Made by a program: the position numbers and the translations under genes. A model generated the notes under the pieces. That model had not been told where the DNA came from. It ran no database searches and worked only from the letters and a program-made list of their open reading frames with translations. Positions 47,031 to 55,236 of a DNA stretch of 64,000 nt are shown in pieces. Each line of letters begins with the position of its first letter. The stretch's first letter is position 1. Origin of the DNA: Paenibacillaceae bacterium (GTDB lineage: Bacteria; Bacillota; Bacilli; Paenibacillales; NBRC-103111); assembly GCA_029256185.1 (NCBI GenBank), contig JAQSYI010000014.1, positions 124,001 through 188,000 on the forward strand, given 5' to 3'.

Positions 47031-47094
47031 GCCCTTCGCCCGCGGGGGATGTTATCGTTGCCCGCAGGCAATACGGGCGGCAGCTTAAGATTGT

Positions 47095-49011
47095 CTATCT
47101 CCCGGGAGCCGCAGGACTTGCCTCAGCGAACACTCTGTACATTCCATCGGGTCCGGGGACCGGCTCGGCCTGCACCTCTCCCCAGGGGGCCGACCACCTC
47201 TCCCATACGTTGCGGTCCGTATCGTATTCATAATACCCTTCGTTGCCCCAGCCGATCAGCCGGTCGCCGAAGGCGAAGAACCGGTAGGTATCAGGGGGAG
47301 GATCAGCCATAGGCTTCTCCGTCTGACCCGGCCGCCAGTACAGCCACCCCTCGGGCATAATATTTTGCTCCCCCGCGGTATACGTTTGCACATAGGCTTC
47401 ATCACCGGCAGCGAGGCGCACAACTCCCTTTACGGAAGACACAGCGCCGTTGACACCGGCGAATTCGGTATAGGGTACACCGTCTCTGACCTTGGTCCAA
47501 TACACACCTTGCTTGACGGGAATAACGGCCAGATCCAAAAAAGAGTACTTATTGACCAGCGCCGAGTCGGAAAAGCCGGTTTGAACCTTGGGCTCCTGCT
47601 CCCACTTCCCATAAGTTAAAAGGAGAGCCTTGCCCGAAGTGCTCAGTTCTTCATATACAATTACATGCTGCTCGTTCCGGTATGGGTCCCATATGGCAAA
47701 ATTGATGCCGTCCACATCATTTTCCTTGATATCGTAAAGCGTACTTTTGACCGATGTCTCTGTATCATAAGTGTACACGCCGAAATACGAGCCATATTGC
47801 AGTGTACGGGAATCCATCCAGCGGACCGGAGCGTCACCCGGCTCATAAGTGGTGTAGAAAACCTGCTCCACGATCACCGGTTCCCGCCCCTTGCGTTCCA
47901 GCACAAAGGAATAGCTGCTTCCGTCCCCGTCCCCCATCGACCCTCCCAGATAGATTGCGCCCACATACTGGCTGCCGTCCGGTGAAACGATCAGCTGGTC
48001 GTAGAAGCGTTCCCGGGAGCCTCCCTGAAACCTGTCGCCGGAAGCCTGACTCTTCCATGAATTAGGAGGCGTGCGGCGGATGTTTATAACCCCATCCTTG
48101 TGCAGATTATTCCCGCTCACCGCCTCCAGGGAATTCATACGAAAATAATAATCCAGGCTTCTGCCGTTCTCCTCTCCCTGGCCATTCAGCTCGATCAGCA
48201 ACTGTCTGCTGTCCAGCCATTGCGCCTCAACAGGGCTGCCGTCCTCCCTGGTTGGCAGCCGCGGCAGCATGTCTTCGGAGAATTGCAGCGTCACACGCTT
48301 TTGCTCCAGGGGAACCATCACCCAGCTTCCGTATTCGCGCGCCCGAAGCACCAGCGTGTCCTCTGCAGGCTGACCGGCCGCAGTCACCGCCACGAAGCTT
48401 AACGGGGCAGCACGCTCCACGGCAACCGACCCCAGATCACCAAGCTTTAACTGGAAGCCCGTGCCCACCGGCGAGGACACCCGCAGCCGGTATTGGTTGG
48501 CGTTCCACTCGCTTTGCAGGAAGGCCGCCTTCTTCCCGTCCATCTCGATCTGCTCCAGCAAAGCAGGGATTGCTTCCCCGCTGCCCTCGGCAAAGGTCAG
48601 GGTCACTGCTACCGTATCCAGGTGGTACACCACCTTGGGGGAACCGGCAGACAGACCGGAGACGTTGGGGCCCGCAAGGTAGCTGCTTGAGGCTTCATCC
48701 TCTTCCCCGAAGCCCACATCCTTCAAGTAAGCGCGAAGCGCGGGAGGCTCCTTGACCGCCCGGGACGGGCTTTGCAGAAGCTGCGGGCCTCCCCCATTGG
48801 CATCCTGTTCAACGGGTATAGTTCCTCCAGGGGAGGAACCTCCAGCAGCAGCCGGTGATTCTGCCTTGTCGCAGCCGGCTGCAAGCCACAGCAGCACCAG
48901 CAATGCCGGCCATATCAGTATTTTCGGCCATGCCAGTATTTTCGGCCATGCCAGTATTTTCGGCCATGCCAACAATGCCGGCCGTCCCGCCACACCAATC
49001 TCTTTGTACAC
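47095..49011 (-). CDS. Large lipoprotein of unknown function with repeat-built signal peptide
   Basis: 638 residues with a GTG start four nt after GGGGGAGG. The signal peptide is long (46 residues before the lipobox cysteine C47 in LAAGC) and contains the hexapeptide AWPKIL three times, encoded by 18-bp repeats. The mature part begins with an Ig-like region (AVTLTFAEGSGEAIPALLEQ and RVTLQFSEDMLPRLP resemble SbsA Ig-like domains) and continues with beta-propeller-like blades (LIVSPDGSQYVGAIYL, VRWMDSRTLQYGSYFGVYTYD, FAFGDRLIGWGNEGYYEYD). I do not recognise a catalytic motif. It is anchored outside the membrane; the role is unknown. Confidence 0.82.
   Translation of the reverse strand: MYKEIGVAGRPALLAWPKILAWPKILAWPKILIWPALLVLLWLAAGCDKAESPAAAGGSSPGGTIPVEQDANGGGPQLLQSPSRAVKEPPALRAYLKDVGFGEEDEASSSYLAGPNVSGLSAGSPKVVYHLDTVAVTLTFAEGSGEAIPALLEQIEMDGKKAAFLQSEWNANQYRLRVSSPVGTGFQLKLGDLGSVAVERAAPLSFVAVTAAGQPAEDTLVLRAREYGSWVMVPLEQKRVTLQFSEDMLPRLPTREDGSPVEAQWLDSRQLLIELNGQGEENGRSLDYYFRMNSLEAVSGNNLHKDGVINIRRTPPNSWKSQASGDRFQGGSRERFYDQLIVSPDGSQYVGAIYLGGSMGDGDGSSYSFVLERKGREPVIVEQVFYTTYEPGDAPVRWMDSRTLQYGSYFGVYTYDTETSVKSTLYDIKENDVDGINFAIWDPYRNEQHVIVYEELSTSGKALLLTYGKWEQEPKVQTGFSDSALVNKYSFLDLAVIPVKQGVYWTKVRDGVPYTEFAGVNGAVSSVKGVVRLAAGDEAYVQTYTAGEQNIMPEGWLYWRPGQTEKPMADPPPDTYRFFAFGDRLIGWGNEGYYEYDTDRNVWERWSAPWGEVQAEPVPGPDGMYRVFAEASPAAPGR
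48911..48982. repeat. 18-bp tandem repeat inside a lipoprotein signal-peptide region
   Basis: Two identical copies of CATGCCAGTATTTTCGGC, flanked on each side by a variant copy, with an exact 18-bp period. It codes (minus strand) for the hydrophobic AWPKIL hexapeptides. Confidence 0.85.
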
Positions 49012-49230
49012 GCGACCTCCCCCTTCTCCTCGGAACGCTGCTTCGTATAACCATTAACGCTTCACAGAATATGTATGCCTCGCATCGTCATTGACCCTCC
49101 ATAAACCGTATACCTCCATGATCTTTGACGCTTCATAGCTCGATGATGTTTCATACACTCAACCAGTGAGAATGAAAAAAAACTATGACGGCAAAATGAA
49201 CAAACAACAGGGGGGGCCTTCGTCACCCAA

Positions 49231-49564
49231 TTCTGTATAAAATATCGCATAGAATGGGCCCGTTCGGCCGCTTGCAGGGCCATTCTGTATGAAATATCGC
49301 ATAGAATGGGCCCGTGCTGCCATCGGCAGGGCCATTCTGTATGAAATTTCGCATACAATGGGCCCGTTCGGCCACTCGCAGGGCCATTCTGTATGAAATT
49401 TCGCATAGAATGGGCCAGTGCTGCCATCGGCTGGGCCATTCTGTATGAAATTTCGCATAGAATGAGCCAGTGCTGCCATCGGCTGGGCCATTCTGTATGA
49501 AATTTCGCATAGAATGAGCCAGTGCTGCCATCGGCAGGGCCATTCTGTATGAAATTTCGCATAC
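49231..49564. repeat. 52-bp tandem array, seven copies, with palindromic core
   Basis: TTCTGTATGAAATTTCGCAT-type cores start at 49231, 49283, 49335, 49387, 49439, 49491 and 49543, an exact 52-bp period. Each unit has a roughly 36-nt imperfect palindrome centred on GAAATTTC and framed by GGGCC, plus a 16-nt linker. There are only two linker classes: CGTTCGGCC(G/A)CT(T/C)GCA, and (C/A)GTGCTGCCATCGGC(A/T). All three minus-strand frames stay open through it because of the composition; none has a plausible gene start with a ribosome site. Confidence 0.9.
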
Positions 49565-49748
49565 AACAGCCTCGCCGATAGCACAGACGGCCACATCCCA
49601 GGCAATGCCTGTTGCTTCACGTCCTCAGCACAACGGTCGGTCTCCCCGCCCTCTCCTGGCATTTATGTATGTTAGTCTGGCCGTTGTAGAAAAAAAGCCA
49701 ATTCACCTGCAATAAATAATTATACATGTTCTAACTGGAGAAATTTGA

Positions 49749-49775
49749 TAAAAAAGAGCCCTCATATATATGAGG
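49749..49775 (-). terminator. Rho-independent terminator of the TIR-like gene
   Basis: CCTCAT and ATGAGG pair over ATAT; the minus strand continues GGCTCTTTTTT. It lies about 40 bp after the stop. Confidence 0.8.
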
Positions 49776-49812
49776 ACCTTCGGTGTAAAGTCTGTAAATT
49801 TATGCATCTAAT

Positions 49813-50352
49813 TTAAACGAAGGACGGTTTCCTCGAATCAACGTCTCCGGTAAGAACTTTAACATACTCTTTGTCTCCGCCTTCAACTGAAGGACCAATA
49901 TAGACGACGCCGACTCCGCCCTTCCTAGTAGCAACTAACGCTTTCGATGCTTTCCTAATGACGCGCTGAAGATCAGTTAGAAGGTGAAAATCCCTGACCT
50001 TCTCATTCTTTATGAGGTCATCTCGTTCTTTTACTTCTTGAGGGACGATAGCAAAAACACGTTGACGCCGTAGCCTTCCCCAAAATAACCCCATTTCAAA
50101 CAGAGTGTTATCTCGAGTTATGAAAACAAATTTATCTCGATAAAGCGCGATGTCATCCGGAGCAAAGACGAATATTCCGAAATCACTCTTATCCAACTGT
50201 CTTTCCAGGGATTCCATTGTATAATTATTGTCTTCAAACACGCCACTATACCATGGGGTCACCTGAGCATAATAGCTGATTTGTGAATGAATTGCATTTG
50301 CTAAATTCATTGCTTCTCGTGAGGATCCAATAAATACATTTGGCTTGGTCAC
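49813..50352 (-). CDS. Standalone TIR-like nucleotide-binding protein (PF10137 type)
   Basis: 179 residues. The fold starts with KPNVFIGSSREAMNLANAI, has the conserved block FEDNNYTMESLERQLDKSDFGIFVFAPDD and the NTLFEMGLFWGRL motif, whose Glu (E86) is the residue expected to be catalytic in TIR-type NADases. This TIR-like family supplies the NAD-cleaving domain of some CBASS and Pycsar antiphage effectors, but here there is no STING-like or other ligand-binding domain and no cyclase gene close by; about 40 residues follow the TIR-like domain. I chose the GTG eight nt after AGGGAG; a GTG two codons earlier is possible. Codon use is more AT-rich than in neighbours, suggesting acquisition. Confidence 0.8.
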   Translation of the reverse strand: MTKPNVFIGSSREAMNLANAIHSQISYYAQVTPWYSGVFEDNNYTMESLERQLDKSDFGIFVFAPDDIALYRDKFVFITRDNTLFEMGLFWGRLRRQRVFAIVPQEVKERDDLIKNEKVRDFHLLTDLQRVIRKASKALVATRKGGVGVVYIGPSVEGGDKEYVKVLTGDVDSRKPSFV

Positions 50353-50534
50353 ATCCACAACTCCCTGAAAACACAGTTAATGTTCTCCAATTATACCAGA
50401 ATTACAAATTTGTTTTGAAGAACAAATTCGACATAGGCAAACGCTCGTTATCCTTAAGCCAAATCAGATGAGAACGCACTGCTGCATATGTATCCATAGT
50501 TGCTTCGATCTCGGAACAGATGTCACTATCTGCA

Positions 50535-50843
50535 TCATAGCGGCACGCCCGAAGTTGCATCTGGAACCGACTCGCCACGTCTGCTCATGACCTCAATAAT
50601 TATGTTGGCACCGAGCCTGAATCCGTGAATAAAGGCGGCTTCGACGTGCATGCGGTTCAAGCTGTCGCATAGATCGAAATATTCCTCAAGCTCGTGAAAC
50701 GTTTCCTCTCCCAATCTATTTCTCCACTCTTCCGTTAAAGCGCCAATTTGCCGGCTTAGCGGCCGGTACTCGGGATGAGGCGGCACAATTGTATCCTCGG
50801 GTTGAAGCAGTCCGCGGTATAAAGCTGCCAGAATGGATTCCAT
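50535..50843 (-). CDS. Small DUF6809-like protein
   Basis: 102 residues, start at the ATG six nt after GGGAGG (an ATG directly on the site is less likely). MESILAALYRGLLQPEDTIVP, PEYRPLSRQIGALTEEW and the end segment FIHGFRLGANIIIEVM match my recollection of DUF6809, a family of small soluble helical proteins common in Bacillota mobile or accessory regions. No function is known. It lies between the TIR-like gene and a ribbon-helix-helix gene, all on the same strand but with gaps of 140-180 bp. Confidence 0.7.
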   Translation of the reverse strand: MESILAALYRGLLQPEDTIVPPHPEYRPLSRQIGALTEEWRNRLGEETFHELEEYFDLCDSLNRMHVEAAFIHGFRLGANIIIEVMSRRGESVPDATSGVPL

Positions 50844-50982
50844 GTTCATCCTCCCATTAATATCATCGCATCGCTTGAATGAGATTCCTGCACATGGTAG
50901 GATATTTATGCAGTCTGCTCATGCAGCGATTGCGGGATAGGAAGTAGCGATGTTCTTCTCGGGACTCACGCTGCTTCCTTCT

Positions 50983-51162
50983 TTATTTTTGGAGCTCGTC
51001 ATACACCTTCTCAATCCCTTTGCGAACGATTTCTGAACGTGTCGTACTTAGTTGCTCAGCGCAAGCATCAAGCTTGTCCAACATTTCCTGATCGACACGT
51101 ATCTCAATCTTTTTCCCTTTGGGATTGTCAGATGGAGGACGCCCCATCATTTTGGAGGACAT
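50983..51162 (-). CDS. Small ribbon-helix-helix (CopG/Arc-type) DNA-binding protein
   Basis: 59 residues, start ATG five nt after GAGGTG. After a basic head (MGRPPSDNPKGKK) comes the beta strand IEIRVDQEM and the two helices LDKLDACAEQL and TRSEIVRKGIEKVYDEL, the classical ribbon-helix-helix layout in which dimers insert the strand into the DNA major groove. Proteins of this size often act as antitoxin or plasmid-type repressors; no toxin gene is evident next to it, the following gene being the DUF6809-like one. Autoregulation is likely but no operator is evident. Confidence 0.8.
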   Translation of the reverse strand: MSSKMMGRPPSDNPKGKKIEIRVDQEMLDKLDACAEQLSTTRSEIVRKGIEKVYDELQK

Positions 51163-51423
51163 CGCTTCACCTCACTTTTTCGTCCTGACAATAAGTCAAC
51201 TCGAAATTCAGCCGCGGGCGTTTGGGTATATAGTTTGGCAGACTTGCACAACAGGAGAAATATCAGTGTGGAAGATATAGTGAACTATGTTAGACAAATA
51301 AGAGAGACAACCGGAGAAAGGAACAAAGAGGATATGACGGGGTAAATGGTAAAGTTGATTAACTGTTGGATGACAAAATATGCAAGAAAATTTTCGATGT
51401 CATTTCAGGACAAAACAATAGTG
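51163..51423. other. Intergenic region upstream of the ribbon-helix-helix gene
   Basis: It contains AGGAG followed by a 25-codon frame (51268-51345) that I do not trust as a gene, and ends at a strong hairpin. It may be the remains of a decayed gene. Confidence 0.3.
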
Positions 51424-51452
51424 CGGGGCATACTTTCAGAAAGTATGCCCCG
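51424..51452. terminator. Strong hairpin downstream of manA
   Basis: A 13-bp perfect stem (CGGGGCATACTTT) with a 3-nt loop. It has TTT after it on the plus strand and lies about 100 bp past the manA stop on the minus strand. It could end the GH42-manA transcript. Confidence 0.65.
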
Positions 51453-51549
51453 TTTCCTGAATGTTGATCTTTTACTCTTGCACCTCGTAAAAATTAGAAT
51501 ACCCGGATGTAAGGCCCACATCTAAAGGTGGCATTAACTCAAGTAAATC

Positions 51550-52710
51550 TCAAGCTTTGGGCGGCAGACAGCGGATCAGCCGCAAGCCCTCCGCATACCC
51601 GCTGCAGGTTATGCCCTCCAGATATGCCGGTAAGAAATAGGCTTCTCCCTGGCGTATGGCAGCAGCGCCGCCTTCCCACCCCAGCTCTCCGCTTCCCTCC
51701 ACGGCAAGCAATATGCTGAAGCTGTCTGGACCGTTCATGCTCATGTTCATGCCGCCGCAGACGGACCATTCCTCCATGCCAAAATAGGGCGTATGCTCCT
51801 TACCGATCAATTCGCGCCTGGTTCCTCCCGGATGCTGCTCCACTGCCGAAGGCTGCAGGAAACAGCGAAGAGCGGTTTCTTCCCGGGAGCGGTCTTCATA
51901 ATGGAAGCAGTCAAACATTCGGGCAAAGCCCGCTCCCTGGTGGCAGGAGAAATCGGATAGCTGCAGACCGGCAGGTGTGGTTCGTTCCACACGGATCGTG
52001 TAATCGGTGGGCTCCTGCAGCTCCACCAGCAGACAGCCCGGTCCAATGGCATGGGGAAGACCGCCCTGAATCAGCACCACCTGCCCCGGCTCCACCTCAA
52101 ACCGGTGCAGAGCCTCCGTCATTGCCGGAATGTCCTGCTTGCGGAACAGTTCCTCCCACAAGCTCCTGGTCACACCTGGCTTGAAGCCCGCCAGCACATA
52201 AGGCTTCTCGCCGCCAATGCTTCTGCCCCCCAGAATATACCATGCCTCCGTCTTCCCATACGAAGACTGAAAAATCTCCCTTGCCGCCTCCCGGTCGGGA
52301 TGAACCTGAATAGCAAGCCGTTCCGCCGAATCCAGCACCTTCACAAGCATGCCGGGTTGGGCGCCGTAACGCTGGACATGGCGGGCTCCCAGCATTTCTG
52401 CCGGATAGCTGTCCACCAGCTCCTTCAGCAGCACGTTCCGCCCGTCTCCCAGATCAACCAGGCTTAAGCCTTCCGGCCTGTCAGCTCCCTTGGCTTCCTT
52501 CGCAGAAACGGCGGCAGTCCGGTCCGGATTGCGGGCTTGGGTCAACGATCCCACCCACTCCTCCGGGTAATGCCCATCGGCCTCTCCGGCCGCTTCTCCT
52601 CCCAGCCACCTGCTGAGCAGGTGCCCGCCCAGATAAGTTCTCCAGACCCGGTTGCCCATCAGCTTGAGCGGCATAGCTCTAGCTCCCATCAGTTCCGGAT
52701 TATTGCCCAT
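51550..52710 (-). CDS. manA: Mannose-6-phosphate isomerase, class I type
   Basis: 386 residues, cytoplasmic cupin-type zinc enzyme converting mannose-6-phosphate to fructose-6-phosphate. Ligand-type motifs are in place: IQVHPD, the Glu of YGKTEAWYIL, and GGLPHAIGPG, followed by ELQEPTDYTIRVERT. It is longer than the short ManA proteins of Bacillus (about 315 residues) and has a spacer with little similarity near residues 40-75. GGGGAGG lies before the ATG, which overlaps the end of the GH42 gene by 11 bp, so the two are coupled. The pairing with a glycosidase suggests that mannose, or a sugar entering through mannose-6-phosphate, is a product. Confidence 0.88.
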   Translation of the reverse strand: MGNNPELMGARAMPLKLMGNRVWRTYLGGHLLSRWLGGEAAGEADGHYPEEWVGSLTQARNPDRTAAVSAKEAKGADRPEGLSLVDLGDGRNVLLKELVDSYPAEMLGARHVQRYGAQPGMLVKVLDSAERLAIQVHPDREAAREIFQSSYGKTEAWYILGGRSIGGEKPYVLAGFKPGVTRSLWEELFRKQDIPAMTEALHRFEVEPGQVVLIQGGLPHAIGPGCLLVELQEPTDYTIRVERTTPAGLQLSDFSCHQGAGFARMFDCFHYEDRSREETALRCFLQPSAVEQHPGGTRRELIGKEHTPYFGMEEWSVCGGMNMSMNGPDSFSILLAVEGSGELGWEGGAAAIRQGEAYFLPAYLEGITCSGYAEGLRLIRCLPPKA

Positions 52711-54877
52711 CCGTCTGCGCCTCCCCGCTGTTTTTCTCCCATTTCAACACCAGCACATCCCCCGCCGGCACTTGAACAGGAAAGTTTAATGCTGCTCTCT
52801 CATTTTCCCCTGAATAGCGTCCATCCCGCTCGTCTGCCGCCTTAATGACAGTGCTTGCCCCTGTGTGCAGATTGGTGACCACCGCTTCCGGCCAATCCAC
52901 CGCCAGCCGGAGGGATGCATCCACCGTCACAGTTGAATAGTTGAAGAGGAATACCAGCCGTCCCGCCTCTCCTTCCAGAACCGCCAGCTTCAGCGAGGGG
53001 GCGTCCAGCTCAGCCTGCGGCTTCAAGCCATATACCTCCGCCAGACGCGCCGCGAATGCCTTCGTAGCCGGAGCCTGCTGCTGCTGATACCCGTACCAGA
53101 GCAGCGTGGAGATATAGAGCAGATGTCCATGCCCACACGGCGACCTGGTAATGGCCGGCGCTCCGTCTGCATAGCTTGCCGCCACCTCCACGGCAGAACC
53201 CACGGGCTTCAACAGCTTTCTTTCGAAAAAGCCCTTTAGGCCATCCACCGCCAGTTCCCCGCCGTTATGCCACTCCATCTCCAGCCCATCGGGCTCCACA
53301 TCCACGAGATCCACTCCCAGCATTCCATGCAGCGGCCCCCCCGGCTGCTGTCGGTGAAGCAGACCGAGGTTGTCCACCTCCCCGAACTTGCCGTCAGCAA
53401 CAACAGTCCCTCCCTTCTCCATAAAAAGCTTCAGAGCATCAGCCAGCTCCCGGTCCATATTCAGCTGTCCGGTGATGAACAGCGTCTGGTCAGCCTCCGG
53501 CAGACCGGCCAGCACATCCTCGGCGGTTACGAAACGGACGGGAATATTCAGCTCCCACAGCACCCGATACAAGCCGCCAAGCCCATCCAGATATATGCTG
53601 TCCGGCACGGAAGCTTTATAGTTGGCCAGAATCGCCTTGGTGAAATCATGGCTGCTCTTATCGAACAGAATCAGCGCCCGGGCCCGCTCCGGCTCCCACA
53701 GCGCCAGCTCCCGCTCATGTGCGGCGATGCTCCTTGCGATTGCTGAGGCCTCCGCCAGGCGGGGCGTGCCCTGACGCGCGTGATCCACCAGCCCCCGCGC
53801 CCCCGTCTGCAGGCCTGCGGGGAACGGGTCCCACTTCCAATAGATCAATCCCTTGGCGCCGTGGGCAAGCGACTCCCACACCCATTGGCGCAGCTCGCCG
53901 GGCCTGACCACGCTGGTGGGGTCGAACATATGCCGCATATGAGTCTGCAGCTCCGATATCCAGAACCGCCCGGTAGTGGAGGCGGAATGCGCCCCTGCCA
54001 GCACCAGCGCTCTCTTCCACGGCTCCATGGTGCCGTGGCGGTCCTTGGGATAGAACGAAATGCCGTATTCATCCACCGCCTCCGCCACATTCCAGTCATC
54101 CTGGGGACGGTCATAGCTGGAATCGCTGGCAACGGTGGCGTGGATGTTGTCTGCGATAAGGGGATGGACAGGATCGACAGCCTTTACCGCTTGGCCCCAT
54201 TCTCTCAGGAACCTGCCGATGGACTCCTTCTGGAACCGGTGGTAATCCACCTCCGGCATAACGCTGGCCCATGTCCACCGGTTGAAGTGAATCTGGCTGA
54301 AGTCGTGATACACCCTGTCCCAGGCGTCGTTAAGCGCTGCGATGGTTCCATATCTGGCCTTAAGCCACGTCCTGAATGCCTGCAGAGTGAAGCTGTCGTA
54401 GGATTCGAACATGGTCTCATTCCAGATGTCGTAGCCGTACAAGGAAGAATAGTCCTTGTAATGGCGCGCCGCCTCGGCGAACTGCTGCTCGATGAGCTGC
54501 CTCACCTCGGGATGGTTATAGTTCAGATAGCCGAAGAAGCGGAAGTCCCGCCGCACAGCTCCGTCATATCCGATGGCATAATACTCTTCCTTCATCAGAA
54601 AATCCGGCGCATATTCCAGCGAGGTAATCTGCCCGGACAGCTCCATAATAATTTGAAGACCGATCTCCTCCGCATATTGCAGAATGCGCCGGCCTGTGTG
54701 ATACGGGTAATCGGGCAGACTCCGGTCCTCCCACCAATACACTGCGGGCCAGATTACGGCCGTATTCATACCCGCCTGCTTCATCTGCAGCAGCACGCCG
54801 CTGATATCCTCCCAGGTCTCCTGCCGCTGAATACGGTAGACCGCTCCGTACGGAAACGCGCGTTTGTCCGTTGCCAT
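52700..54877 (-). CDS. GH42-type beta-galactosidase-like hydrolase
   Basis: 725 residues without signal peptide. TIM barrel with acid/base E154 in YDIWNETMF and nucleophile E309 in RFWISELQTH, followed by a trimerisation domain (GGTVVADGKFGEVDNLGLL type, about 430-620) and a C-terminal beta domain. These residues fit GH42, whose members usually cut beta-galactosides; the opening KRAFPYGAVYRIQRQETW and the neighbouring manA make another beta-hexoside possible. The ATG at MATDKR has GGGGAGG six nt upstream. It is divergent from an AraC regulator gene about 360 bp away, probably its activator. Confidence 0.85.
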   Translation of the reverse strand: MATDKRAFPYGAVYRIQRQETWEDISGVLLQMKQAGMNTAVIWPAVYWWEDRSLPDYPYHTGRRILQYAEEIGLQIIMELSGQITSLEYAPDFLMKEEYYAIGYDGAVRRDFRFFGYLNYNHPEVRQLIEQQFAEAARHYKDYSSLYGYDIWNETMFESYDSFTLQAFRTWLKARYGTIAALNDAWDRVYHDFSQIHFNRWTWASVMPEVDYHRFQKESIGRFLREWGQAVKAVDPVHPLIADNIHATVASDSSYDRPQDDWNVAEAVDEYGISFYPKDRHGTMEPWKRALVLAGAHSASTTGRFWISELQTHMRHMFDPTSVVRPGELRQWVWESLAHGAKGLIYWKWDPFPAGLQTGARGLVDHARQGTPRLAEASAIARSIAAHERELALWEPERARALILFDKSSHDFTKAILANYKASVPDSIYLDGLGGLYRVLWELNIPVRFVTAEDVLAGLPEADQTLFITGQLNMDRELADALKLFMEKGGTVVADGKFGEVDNLGLLHRQQPGGPLHGMLGVDLVDVEPDGLEMEWHNGGELAVDGLKGFFERKLLKPVGSAVEVAASYADGAPAITRSPCGHGHLLYISTLLWYGYQQQQAPATKAFAARLAEVYGLKPQAELDAPSLKLAVLEGEAGRLVFLFNYSTVTVDASLRLAVDWPEAVVTNLHTGASTVIKAADERDGRYSGENERAALNFPVQVPAGDVLVLKWEKNSGEAQTDGQ

Positions 54878-55093
54878 GACTGTCCTCCCCATCCCTTCCT
54901 GTTATCTTCGCAGCTTCATTTTAGTCCCGCCGCCCGCAAATACCTATCCACATTCTTATGAGAAACATAGCTTATTTTTGGATGCGGTATGCTACAATGG
55001 ACACGACTGCCAAGCAGCTTCTGAACAACGTCACAGCATATGCGGCAATTGGCATTGTCGCGGGCATCATTATGGCGGCGATGGCGGCTGCAT

Positions 55094-55165
55094 GGTCATA
55101 GATAGTCCCGGCGGCGATTCATGGTCGTAGATAGTCCCGGCAGCGGCTGCATCGTCTTAAGATAG
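55094..55165. repeat. 28-30-bp degenerate tandem repeat, about 2.5 copies
   Basis: TGGTCATAGATAGTCCCGGC and TGGTCGTAGATAGTCCCGGC are followed by a third, weaker copy. It lies between the GH42 gene and its divergent AraC regulator. Confidence 0.6.
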
Positions 55166-55236
55166 CCACGGCGGCGAAGGCCACCGGGAGCGGCTGTCAC
55201 AACAGAGAAGACAACCCGTTTGGAGGAGAAGCCCGC

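Noticed and set aside
49062..49662. Three long minus-strand frames (up to 166 codons) through the 52-bp array
   Set aside because: All three frames are open with the same repeated words shifted by one base, as expected of a repeat lacking stop words. No ribosome site or family similarity.
51268..51345. 25-codon frame with AGGAG upstream, starting GTG
   Set aside because: Too short, no family recognised; may be a remnant. Kept only as a note on the intergenic region.
53780..54961. 393-codon frame opposite the GH42 gene
   Set aside because: Antisense shadow of a gene with clear catalytic residues; no ribosome site.
54982..55101. 39-codon frame coding for a small hydrophobic peptide
   Set aside because: No ribosome binding site at either ATG; it starts inside a likely extended -10 sequence (TATGCTACAAT) and ends in a tandem repeat.
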